NCBI GenBank assembly: GCA_900315835.1
Contig: ONAR01000010.1
Coordinates: forward strand, 41,255 to 105,254
DNA: 64,000 nt
Direction of reading: 5' to 3'
From: an uncultured Prevotella sp.
Lineage (GTDB): Bacteria; Bacteroidota; Bacteroidia; Bacteroidales; Bacteroidaceae
Shown: in pieces, positions 32,664 to 40,922 of the stretch
How the letters are laid out: each line of letters starts with the position of its first letter
How positions within the stretch are numbered: position 1 is the first letter of the stretch
Made by a program: the position numbers and the translations under genes
Notes under the pieces: model-generated
What the model was told of the DNA's origin: nothing
What the model saw: only the letters and a program-made list of their open reading frames with translations
Database searches by the model: none

Positions 32664-34457
32664 ATGAAAATGAAAAAGATATATATTTGTCTTGCACTTG
32701 CGGCACTGGCATTAGGTTCTTGCGATGATTTCCTGGACAAGACTCCAGTATCAAAGATTGACTCTGAGAAGTTCTTCGAAAACGAGAAACAGCTTCAGAT
32801 TTATGCCAATGGTCTGTACTTCGACTTTACCCCAAGTGCTACCGACCTCACGACAGGTGGTGCCGGTGTGAACGACTACATCGCCCGCAGCTCCGACTCA
32901 GAGTTCCTTCTGCCGAGCTACACGGTGAACAAGGAGGGCGGATGGACCTACAGCTCCTGGAAGGATCTGTTCCGCGTCAACTACTTCCTTGAGCATATTA
33001 ACAAAGCCAAGGGCACTTGCTCTGCCGAGCAGCTGAACCACTATCGTGGCATTGCCCGCTTCTGGCGTGCCTACTTCTACTTTGACAAGGTGAAGACCTA
33101 TAGCGACGTGCCATGGTACAGCAATACGATTGATGCCAACGACACCACAGCCCTCTACAAGAAACGTGACGACCGTGAGCTCGTCATGGACAGCGTGCTC
33201 GCCGACATCAACTTCGCCTGCGAGAATATCCAGGATTATGCCAACACCTCTGTCACCCGCTGGATGGCATTAGGTATGAAGTCGCGCATTTGTCTGTACG
33301 AAGGAACCTACCGCAAATACCACTCGGTCAATCCATCGACCAACCAACCTTGGAAAGAGGCAAACGGCTCAACCCGCTACCTCGAAGAGTGCGTGAAAGC
33401 ATCTGAGGAAATCATGAACTCGGGTAAGTTCAGTCTGTACAACACCGGTAAGCCGGAATCCGACTACCACTATATCTTCCTGCAGGAGACACCGGTCAAG
33501 CAGGAGATTATCTGGGCCAAGGAGTATAACTCCGAGTATGGCGCTATGCACGACCTGTCCAACCTGTTCGTCTCTCCCGGTAACAACACCGCCCGTTGGT
33601 CTCCTACGCAGGAGTTCGTCAACACCTATCTGAACCGTGACGGTACACGTTTTACCGACAATGCCAACTATAAGACGAAGACGTTTGCTCAGAATTTCGA
33701 GAACCGTGACTACCGTCTGGCACAGTCGATGATGCCTCCAGGGTATACCAAGAAAGTGGGCGGCGTAGACAAGCTTACCGTACCGTCATGGAACGTGTCA
33801 ATGACCGGCTATCAGATCATCAAGTGGAGTATTCCCGATGAGCAGTGCGAGGGCACCGGCCGCTCTTACAACTCCATCTCCATCATCCGTTATGGTGAGA
33901 TTCTGCTCAACGAGGCTGAGGCAAAGGCTGAGTTAGGCCAGATGACCACCGCTATTTGGGATAAGACCATCCGTCTGCTCCGTGAGCGCGCCGGCGTGAA
34001 GGGTGATGCACCTACCTCTGCCGATCCTTACATGGAGGCTTACTTCGACAACACGGTGACCGATCCCTGGATTCTCGAGATACGCCGTGAGCGTGGCATC
34101 GAGCTCTTCTTCGAGTGCGGCGGCATGCGCTACAACGACCTCATGCGCTGGGGTCAGGGCAAGATATTCGAGCATCCTTACGGCAGCATCTACATTGGAC
34201 AGAAGGGAAAGGCTATTGACTCCAACGGCGACGGCAAGGTCGACCTGGAAGTCGTAGACAAGGCTCCGTCCAAGAAGACATCCGGTGTAACCTATATCGA
34301 CCTGAGCAATACGAAGTTCTATGAGTGGTCTGACACTGAGGGCAGACTCTATAGGATTAACAACTACAAGTGGGAAGACAAGAAGTATGTCCACCCGCTC
34401 CCCGTCTCAGCTACTGTCAATAATCCGAATCTCAAACAAAATTACGGTTGGAAATGA
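32664..34457 (+). CDS. SusD/RagB-type surface lipoprotein
   Basis: 597 residues. A lipoprotein signal ends at LALGSC with the lipidated Cys20, followed by DDFLDKTPVSKIDSEKFF, the standard SusD start. The N-terminal TPR helices include FRVNYFLEHINKAKG and YRGIARFWRAYFYFDKVKTY. The C-terminal part has ILLNEAEAKAELG and ILEIRRERGIELFFECGGMR. It forms the ligand-binding lid over the SusC pore. Its end overlaps the ATG of the next lipoprotein by 4 bp. Confidence 0.96.
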   Translation: MKMKKIYICLALAALALGSCDDFLDKTPVSKIDSEKFFENEKQLQIYANGLYFDFTPSATDLTTGGAGVNDYIARSSDSEFLLPSYTVNKEGGWTYSSWKDLFRVNYFLEHINKAKGTCSAEQLNHYRGIARFWRAYFYFDKVKTYSDVPWYSNTIDANDTTALYKKRDDRELVMDSVLADINFACENIQDYANTSVTRWMALGMKSRICLYEGTYRKYHSVNPSTNQPWKEANGSTRYLEECVKASEEIMNSGKFSLYNTGKPESDYHYIFLQETPVKQEIIWAKEYNSEYGAMHDLSNLFVSPGNNTARWSPTQEFVNTYLNRDGTRFTDNANYKTKTFAQNFENRDYRLAQSMMPPGYTKKVGGVDKLTVPSWNVSMTGYQIIKWSIPDEQCEGTGRSYNSISIIRYGEILLNEAEAKAELGQMTTAIWDKTIRLLRERAGVKGDAPTSADPYMEAYFDNTVTDPWILEIRRERGIELFFECGGMRYNDLMRWGQGKIFEHPYGSIYIGQKGKAIDSNGDGKVDLEVVDKAPSKKTSGVTYIDLSNTKFYEWSDTEGRLYRINNYKWEDKKYVHPLPVSATVNNPNLKQNYGWK

Positions 34458-35767
34458 TGAAGATCAATAGTTTCATAAAATATGCAGCATACGCCGTGGC
34501 TCTCGTGTTAGTGGCCACGCTGAGCGCATGCTCCGACGATGACGACAAAGTACTGCTCTGCAGTGATCATCTGATGGAGTTCTCCTATACTCCTGAAAGC
34601 AAAGAGTACACCGTCTGTGCGTCGGGCGACTGGACAATCAGTTCAAATGCGACGTGGATTCACTTCGACAAGACGTCGGGTGTAGGTGACGGAAGCACGC
34701 GCGAGAAGATTACGGTGACCGTTGACCACAACATCTCGGGTGAGCGTACCGATTCGTTCACGGTAACCGCTGCCGGCCAGAATCTGGTGACAAAGGTCGT
34801 ACAGGATGCCGGTCACGCTACCATACTTGGCACTCCGTCGCTCAGCGCAACCCTGCAGGTTGGCAAGAGCGCTGCCGGTACCAACATCGTAGTGCCTTAC
34901 ACCTACGGTTACAAGGGCCAGAAGGTGACCATCACACCGACACTTAGCGGCGACGGCGCAAGCGGACTTCAGGCTGAGCCTGTTACCGCAACGCTGACCG
35001 GTGAGAACGGAACCATCAACATTCCTATCACAGGTACACCAGAGGGCAGCGGCGAAATTACCGTGAGCTTGATGGCTGACGACACTTCCATTGACGTGAC
35101 ATCTGCCAACTTCAATGTTGTCGGTGCCATTATCTTGGAGCAGCACTTCGATCTCATGATTTGGGGTGGCAACTTCATCACCGGTGAGAAAGGTATCATG
35201 TTCTCAGGATGGCACACCGATGCTACCGGTAAGAGAGACGGTACAGCCGATAAGCAATCTACCTGTAATCCTACCAGCGAGGCCGGTGACCTGCTTGGTC
35301 CAACCTGCCCATGGAACGAAGCCTTCGTCAAGTCGCGTGGCCTCGAGGGTTGGTTAGGTGATGAAGTACACGAACGTCCTGGATTCGTGAAGCTGGGTAA
35401 GACCAGCGTACCGGGTGTTCTGACAACACCGGCATTAGGCAGCATGGTACCCGCAAACGGCAAGATTCATCTGTCCTTCCGTGCAGCCAAGTACCCGCAG
35501 GAGCTGGAGCTCGGCGTCGTCATCGACATCAAGGTCGAGGGTCCGGGTACGGTTCAGAATCCTACCTATGCGCTGCAGGGCGCTGTCAGTATGACCAAGA
35601 ACAAAGAGACTTCCACGTGGGAGAACATCAGTACGGTCATCACCGGTGCTACGGCTGACACGAAGATCACCATCACCTGCCACAACAATGAGCTTGGTAA
35701 GAAGGACGAAAAGGGCAACGTCTACGGATGCCGCTATGCGCTCGACGACATTGTCGTGACACAATAA
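34454..35767 (+). CDS. BACON-domain surface lipoprotein (SusE-position)
   Basis: 437 residues from the ATG overlapping the susD stop. The lipobox LSAC gives Cys26, followed by an acidic SDDDD stretch that may serve as a surface-export signal. Residues about 37-115 form a BACON domain (YTVCASGDWTISSNATWIHF then VTAAGQNLVTKVVQ). The C-terminal 220 residues look like a beta-sandwich (ILEQHFDLMIWGGNF..., ALDDIVVTQ) of the carbohydrate-binding type. In Sus-like operons this position usually encodes an extra surface binding protein; the ligand is unknown. Confidence 0.85.
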   Translation: MMKINSFIKYAAYAVALVLVATLSACSDDDDKVLLCSDHLMEFSYTPESKEYTVCASGDWTISSNATWIHFDKTSGVGDGSTREKITVTVDHNISGERTDSFTVTAAGQNLVTKVVQDAGHATILGTPSLSATLQVGKSAAGTNIVVPYTYGYKGQKVTITPTLSGDGASGLQAEPVTATLTGENGTINIPITGTPEGSGEITVSLMADDTSIDVTSANFNVVGAIILEQHFDLMIWGGNFITGEKGIMFSGWHTDATGKRDGTADKQSTCNPTSEAGDLLGPTCPWNEAFVKSRGLEGWLGDEVHERPGFVKLGKTSVPGVLTTPALGSMVPANGKIHLSFRAAKYPQELELGVVIDIKVEGPGTVQNPTYALQGAVSMTKNKETSTWENISTVITGATADTKITITCHNNELGKKDEKGNVYGCRYALDDIVVTQ

Positions 35768-35806
35768 TGCCAATGGCGTGACGCAACAACCATAATCATA
35801 TAAACT

Positions 35807-35858
35807 AACAGTAATCCCATTCAGGCTGGCCTCATGCTGCCTGAACGGGTTTACTGTT
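35807..35858 (+). terminator. Long hairpin between the SusCD operon and the phosphoesterase genes
   Basis: AACAGTAATCCCATTCAGGC (35807-35826) pairs with GCCTGAACGGGTTTACTGTT (35839-35858) with few mismatches. It is not followed by a strong T tract, so it may attenuate or protect the mRNA end rather than fully terminate. Confidence 0.55.
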
Positions 35859-35900
35859 TGTAGTATATAGTGAAAACAACACTAAATCAATAGACACTTT

Positions 35901-37484
35901 ATGAAGAACAAAACCTTATTTAAGACACTCTTTATCCTACTTCTGCTGCCAATATCGCTGTTTACGTCGTGTGGCGGAGGCTCAGACGACCCCACCGAAC
36001 CCACGAAGCCGACAACGCCGGACAAACCTTCAACAGAAATCACCATCAAGGATGGCAATGACCTCTACGGCGTCATCACCGACCAGGATGGCAAGGCTGT
36101 GAGCGGCGTTGTCGTCACTGATGGCTATACGGTAGTTACCACCGACCAGCAGGGCGTTTACCAGATGAAGCGCAACACAGCCGCCAAGTTCGTCTATTAT
36201 ACGAACCCGGAAGGCTATGAGCCCGACAACAAAGGATTCTACCAGACCTTATCGAGCGCTACCAAGCGTTATGACTTTAAGTTAAGTAAGGCCACAGGCG
36301 ACGATACCCACTTCTATCTCATGCTCATCACTGACCCGCAGGTGCGGTCAGACAAGTCGATGGTCCGCTTCCGTCAGGAATCGGTGCCCGCCATGAAGAG
36401 TTTCATCTCATCCGTTTCCCTGCCCGTCGTTGGCTGGTCGTTAGGTGACGAAGTACACGAGCAGTGCCCGCAATATGAGAAACAAATGCACGAGCTCATG
36501 ACGGGCATGGGCGTTCCCTTCTTCTCCGCCATTGGCAATCACGACTACTTCAAGGTCAACAACAGCGACACCGAGCCACGCTCCATGTCGGATTACGAGA
36601 AATACTGGGGTCCTACCTGGTACTCGTTCAACAAGGGTGACGTTCACTTCATCGCCATCAACAATGTGAAGTACTCTTCCGGTACGAAGTACAATGACAA
36701 TGGCTATATCGACGAGGCTCAGCTCAACTGGATGCGTAAGGACCTCGCTCACGTCAGCAAGTCGAAGCTGGTGATTGTCGGCTATCATATCCCAATGACT
36801 TACAAGTCGGCGAATACGACCCGCGACCAGATGATTAACCTGCTGGCCACCTATCCTAACCGTTTGCTGATGGCCGGCCATACCCACTACATGCGCCACA
36901 GTGTGACGAACAATCCGATTAAGATTGAGGAGCGCATTCATGCCGCTGTATGCGGTGCCTTCTGGTGGTCGACCATTAACCGCGACGGTGCGCCCAACGG
37001 CTTCTCTACCTATGAGATCAAAGGCAACAAGATTGTCAACAACCATTGGGTGAACACAAATGAAAACATGCCTGACAACATCCGACTGACACAGGGCGAC
37101 TTCTCTGATGGCGACTACAGCTACGGCTTATCGTCGGATTACGTGGTGGCCAATGTCTGGAACTGGGATCCGCAGTGGAAGGTGACAATTTCTGAGGATG
37201 GCGGAACGCCTGTCGAAATGGAGCAGAGTCTGAAGCATTCGCCGAAGATTACCAACGACGCATGGAGCGACGGCTATCTCATTGGTGAACGTGGGCGCAA
37301 AGCTTCCGACTTTCAAGCCTACAACCAGCACCTCTTCCTCTATAAGCTCAAGAACCCCAATGCAAGTGTCGTTGTTACGGCAACAGACCGCTACGGGAAC
37401 AAATACACGCAGTCGACGTTTACAACCGACTTCAGCGAGTGCAAGGTCGACGGTACGACCTTCTCACCGGCCAAGAAACGGTAA
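35901..37484 (+). CDS. Calcineurin-like phosphoesterase lipoprotein, copy 1
   Basis: 527 residues. The signal peptide ends at LFTSC, lipid Cys24, followed by a GGGSDD and Pro/Thr linker. Three parts follow, as in the Bacteroidetes MetallophosN-Metallophos-MetallophosC family: an Ig-like N-domain (LYGVITDQDGKAVSGVVVTD), the catalytic domain, and a C-domain (NASVVVTATDRYGNKYTQST). Metal-binding motifs are LITDPQV (a Gln replaces the usual His of DxH), LGDEVHE, GNHDYF, GYHIPM and AGHTHYMRH. The family cleaves phosphomonoesters or diesters. As a lipoprotein it is periplasmic or on the surface. Its paralogue is immediately downstream. Confidence 0.92.
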   Translation: MKNKTLFKTLFILLLLPISLFTSCGGGSDDPTEPTKPTTPDKPSTEITIKDGNDLYGVITDQDGKAVSGVVVTDGYTVVTTDQQGVYQMKRNTAAKFVYYTNPEGYEPDNKGFYQTLSSATKRYDFKLSKATGDDTHFYLMLITDPQVRSDKSMVRFRQESVPAMKSFISSVSLPVVGWSLGDEVHEQCPQYEKQMHELMTGMGVPFFSAIGNHDYFKVNNSDTEPRSMSDYEKYWGPTWYSFNKGDVHFIAINNVKYSSGTKYNDNGYIDEAQLNWMRKDLAHVSKSKLVIVGYHIPMTYKSANTTRDQMINLLATYPNRLLMAGHTHYMRHSVTNNPIKIEERIHAAVCGAFWWSTINRDGAPNGFSTYEIKGNKIVNNHWVNTNENMPDNIRLTQGDFSDGDYSYGLSSDYVVANVWNWDPQWKVTISEDGGTPVEMEQSLKHSPKITNDAWSDGYLIGERGRKASDFQAYNQHLFLYKLKNPNASVVVTATDRYGNKYTQSTFTTDFSECKVDGTTFSPAKKR

Positions 37485-37511
37485 CAATAATTCATACAAG
37501 AAACAGAAGAA

Positions 37512-39092
37512 ATGATATTGAGAAAACTTCTCACCATGACGGTGTGGCTGCTGATGACCATCTCTCTGCCAGCGAAGACAGTCAGCCCGTTGATGAGCAA
37601 AATATTCGGTCACGTCACCGACAACCAGGGCCGGAGTATAGCCGGTGTCGTCGTCAGTGACGGCTACCGGTGTGTCACAACCAACAGAAACGGTATTTAT
37701 CGCCTGAATCGCCATACCGGGGCTAAGTTCGTTTTCTATACGAATCCTAAAGGCTACGAGCCTGACAGCAAAGGATTCTTTCAACCACTCAGCAAGGACA
37801 AGCAGGAGTACAACTTCGTCTTAGGCCAACATACCGGCAACGATACCCATTTCCGCTTGTTGCTCATAACAGACCCGCAGGTGCGATCGGAGAAATCGTA
37901 CAACCGATTCACCGCCGAGACCGTGCCCGCCATGAAGCAGACCATCGCCGGAAGCACGCTGCCTGTCGTAGGATGGTGCTTAGGCGACGAAGTGCACGAA
38001 CAATGTGCCTGGCTCGAGAATGGTATGCACTCTGAAATCACAAACTTAGGCATTCCGTTCTTCTCGGTCATTGGCAACCACGACTACTTCAAGGTCGAAG
38101 GAAGCGATAAGGACACGGCACCGCGCACGGCTGATGAATATGAGAAATACTGGGGACCAACGTGGTACTCCTTCAACAAAGGCGACGTCCACTTCATCGC
38201 TCTCAACAATGTCAAGTACACCTCCGGCATCAGCTATGATCATTTAGGCAACATCGACGCGGAGCAGTTGGCTTGGATGAAGGAGGACCTGAGGCATGTG
38301 GACAAGTCGAAGCTGATCATTGTCGGGTATCACATCCCCATGAGCCATACTACCGGGGCCAACAGCGACGACGAGACACCAGTCGTGCCCACCGGGCGCG
38401 ACGAGATGCTGAAACTGCTTGCCGCTTATCCTAACCGTCTGCTCATGGCTGGCCACACCCACTACATGCGCCATAGCACAATCGCCCAACCCATCAAGAC
38501 AGAGGAGCGCATCCACGCTGCCGCCTGCGGGGCCTTCTGGTGGACGACCGCCAACAGCGATGGAACACCAAACGGCTACTCAGTTTACGAGATTGACGGC
38601 AACAAAATAGTGAACAACTGGTACCGCACGGTCAATGTCCCCGATGCTTACAAAGACCATCCGCGCGACTTTCAGATAAGGCTGCACCATGGCGACGCGA
38701 CGTTCGGCGGGCAATATGGTACCTGCCATTTCGGGAACAAGACACCACTACCCTCCGGATATGTCGTGGCGAATATCTGGAACTGGGACCCGCAATGGAA
38801 GGTTACGGTCACAGAGGACAACGGAGCGCCAGTGACGATGACGCAAGGCACAAAATCAAAGCCCAAGGTGTGTCACGATGCTTGGGCACCCGGATACCTT
38901 ATCGGCGTGCGTCATAGAGCTCCCGCCCACTTCCGTGCCTACTGCCAGCATCTCTTCGTGTACAAATTGAAGAACCCTAATGCCCGTGTCACGGTGACAG
39001 CTACCGACCGGTACGGAAACAGTTACACCCAGTCTGCTTTCACTACTGATTTCACCGATCTGAAAGTCGACGGAGCTGACTTCAAACCCTGA
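37512..39092 (+). CDS. Calcineurin-like phosphoesterase, copy 2 (tandem paralogue)
   Basis: 526 residues, starting 27 bp after its paralogue and clearly a tandem duplicate: ITDPQVRS, LGDEVHEQC, GNHDYFKVEGSD, GYHIPMSH and AGHTHYMRHS recur. It differs in having an ordinary signal peptide (MILRKLLTMTVWLLMTISLP) without a lipobox, so it should be soluble in the periplasm while copy 1 is lipid-anchored. It also has an insertion before the AGHTHY motif (TTGANSDDETPVVPTGRDEM). The pair may act in sequence on one phosphate ester, outside and inside the outer membrane. Confidence 0.9.
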   Translation: MILRKLLTMTVWLLMTISLPAKTVSPLMSKIFGHVTDNQGRSIAGVVVSDGYRCVTTNRNGIYRLNRHTGAKFVFYTNPKGYEPDSKGFFQPLSKDKQEYNFVLGQHTGNDTHFRLLLITDPQVRSEKSYNRFTAETVPAMKQTIAGSTLPVVGWCLGDEVHEQCAWLENGMHSEITNLGIPFFSVIGNHDYFKVEGSDKDTAPRTADEYEKYWGPTWYSFNKGDVHFIALNNVKYTSGISYDHLGNIDAEQLAWMKEDLRHVDKSKLIIVGYHIPMSHTTGANSDDETPVVPTGRDEMLKLLAAYPNRLLMAGHTHYMRHSTIAQPIKTEERIHAAACGAFWWTTANSDGTPNGYSVYEIDGNKIVNNWYRTVNVPDAYKDHPRDFQIRLHHGDATFGGQYGTCHFGNKTPLPSGYVVANIWNWDPQWKVTVTEDNGAPVTMTQGTKSKPKVCHDAWAPGYLIGVRHRAPAHFRAYCQHLFVYKLKNPNARVTVTATDRYGNSYTQSAFTTDFTDLKVDGADFKP

Positions 39093-39132
39093 TACTCCTC
39101 AGGCTTTTTTGACAAATAACACAAATGACGAC

Positions 39133-39157
39133 GCCCTTCATCTATAACATGAAGGGC
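39133..39157. terminator. Hairpin between copy 2 phosphoesterase and acid phosphatase
   Basis: GCCCTTCAT (39133-39141) is perfectly inverted as ATGAAGGGC (39149-39157) with a 7-nt loop. No T tract follows, so termination is uncertain. Confidence 0.45.
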
Positions 39158-39230
39158 CGGGCAAACATTAAGAAAAAGAACATCATCAAGAGCAAACCAA
39201 AAATAGAATCAAGACCAATAGCAAGAACTT

Positions 39231-40781
39231 ATGAACATAAAAGCTAAATACTCAATATTAATCATTGCCACGGGTTTTACCATGCAAACCCAAGCGCAAG
39301 CTATCGTGGATCGTCCTTCGTTCCTCACCCAGTCTCAGGAGCCCGATGCCTACCGTTACCTGCCGGCACCACCCGACACCTCAAGCATTGCCTGGCTGGC
39401 CGATTTCAACCGCTATCAGTGGGGCGTGTCGCAGCGAGCAACAGACCGCGGCAAGGAGGCTGCCTTTGATGCCTACTGGCAGCCCGACAGCATTCTGAAA
39501 GGCTTTGAGCCCGTACTCGGATATTATCTCTCAAGCAAGGATTACCCGGAGACCTACAAGCTCGTTTCCTACGCTTGCTGGGATATTGAGAAATCCATCT
39601 TGGAAGCCAAGCGCAGGTATAAGCGCAAGCGGCCCTACGTACAGTTCAACGCGCATCCCTCCGACCGGACTCAGGAGAAGGAATTGCGCAACACCGGCTC
39701 CTACCCTTCTGCGCATTCCGGTCGCGGATGGGGTACGGCGCTCCTCTTGACCGAGCTCTTCCCCGACAGGGCTGATGCGCTGTTGAAACATGCCTACAGC
39801 TATGGCGAGAGTCGCGTCATCACGGGGTACCACTACGAGAGCGATGTGGCCGCTGCCCGACTGGCAGCAAGCGCCGTCATAGCCCGGTTGCATGCCGCTC
39901 CCGCTTTCCAGCAGCAGATGGCTTTGGCAAAGAAAGAGCTGCAGAAGAAGATCTTCTCTAAGTGGGTGTGCAAACAAGTGGCGCCGATGGAGAAGAAGGC
40001 GCACGAGGCCTTCCAGGGCATGGCTATCTCGGGCAACACCCTCGTCAGCCTGCAGAACAAAGGCTTCGCACGGTTGTATGAGCTGCCCTCAATGCGGGCG
40101 TTGACCGATACCTTCCGTCTTGGTTCATGGGGTTCCACCAACCATGCGAATGTAGCCACGTTCGGCGTAGAGAAGTACAAGCCTACGGATGCCCTGCCCT
40201 TGCTCTATGTCGCTCAGGCGCATCTGAAGGCGCTGAAAGACGGCATGAAGAACACATGCTTCGTTGAGCGCATCCTGCCTGAAGGCAAGGCACAGCTGGT
40301 GCAGCGGATTGGCATCAAGAACCACGACAAATGGTATGGCAACGCCATGCAGTGGACTGTAGACCAGGAGCGTAAGCTGCTCATTGGCTTCGGCAACACC
40401 AAGGGCAATACCATCGAGGGCAATCTGACCCGCATCATGATCTTCCCGCTCCCCACCCTCGCCGACGGTCCGGTCGTATGGCTTGACCCCGAAAAAGCCA
40501 TTGAGAACTACACCATCCAGGACACCGACACCCGCTATCCCGGCATGATTGTCGGTCAGGGCGCTTGTGTGCACAATGGCCTGCTGTGGCTTCCTACCGG
40601 TTTCGGCCGCACCGGGTTCAAGAGCATTCTGTGGGCATGGAACCTGAAGACACGCAAGATGGACCGCATCATTGACCTGCAGTCGGAGATGCCACACGAG
40701 CTCGAGGACATCGACTTCTACAAAGGTAAAATCATCATGCAGACCAATGGCGCCGGCATCATCACCATGAATGAGAAATAG
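39231..40781 (+). CDS. PAP2/class-A-type acid phosphatase fused to a C-terminal propeller-like domain
   Basis: 516 residues with a signal peptide (ending QAQA). The phosphatase signature is complete: KRKRPY (131-136), GSYPSAHSG (156-164) and ESRVITGYHYESD (193-205), matching KxxxxxxRP, PSxH and SRx5HxxxD. The usual enzyme ends near residue 245. A further 270 residues follow with repeated strand-like segments (NTLVSLQNKGFARLYELPSM, GACVHNGLLWLPTGF, KSILWAWNLKTRKMDRIIDL) that look like a beta-propeller. The phosphatase would release phosphate from a monoester in the periplasm; the extra domain may hold the substrate. I do not recognise this fusion as a named protein. Confidence 0.86.
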   Translation: MNIKAKYSILIIATGFTMQTQAQAIVDRPSFLTQSQEPDAYRYLPAPPDTSSIAWLADFNRYQWGVSQRATDRGKEAAFDAYWQPDSILKGFEPVLGYYLSSKDYPETYKLVSYACWDIEKSILEAKRRYKRKRPYVQFNAHPSDRTQEKELRNTGSYPSAHSGRGWGTALLLTELFPDRADALLKHAYSYGESRVITGYHYESDVAAARLAASAVIARLHAAPAFQQQMALAKKELQKKIFSKWVCKQVAPMEKKAHEAFQGMAISGNTLVSLQNKGFARLYELPSMRALTDTFRLGSWGSTNHANVATFGVEKYKPTDALPLLYVAQAHLKALKDGMKNTCFVERILPEGKAQLVQRIGIKNHDKWYGNAMQWTVDQERKLLIGFGNTKGNTIEGNLTRIMIFPLPTLADGPVVWLDPEKAIENYTIQDTDTRYPGMIVGQGACVHNGLLWLPTGFGRTGFKSILWAWNLKTRKMDRIIDLQSEMPHELEDIDFYKGKIIMQTNGAGIITMNEK

Positions 40782-40802
40782 TAAGCTGTAACCTGAATAA
40801 AG

Positions 40803-40900
40803 TAATCCCCGGACATCCGCTGCAACACGGAAGTTCGGGGATTATGTTTGTCTCCTTCGGGGATTATGTTTGTCTCCTTCGGGGATTATGTTTGTCCAGA
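40803..40900 (+). terminator. Terminator hairpin with its right arm tandemly repeated
   Basis: AATCCCCGGACATCC near 40804 can pair with GTTCGGGGATT near 40833. The right arm is then repeated as a 22-bp unit (CGGGGATTATGTTTGTCTCC) at 40836-40857, 40858-40879 and partly at 40880-40897. It separates the convergent acid phosphatase and FAD oxidoreductase genes. Confidence 0.65.
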
Positions 40901-40922
40901 TTAAATAAATGGATTCAGCGCC

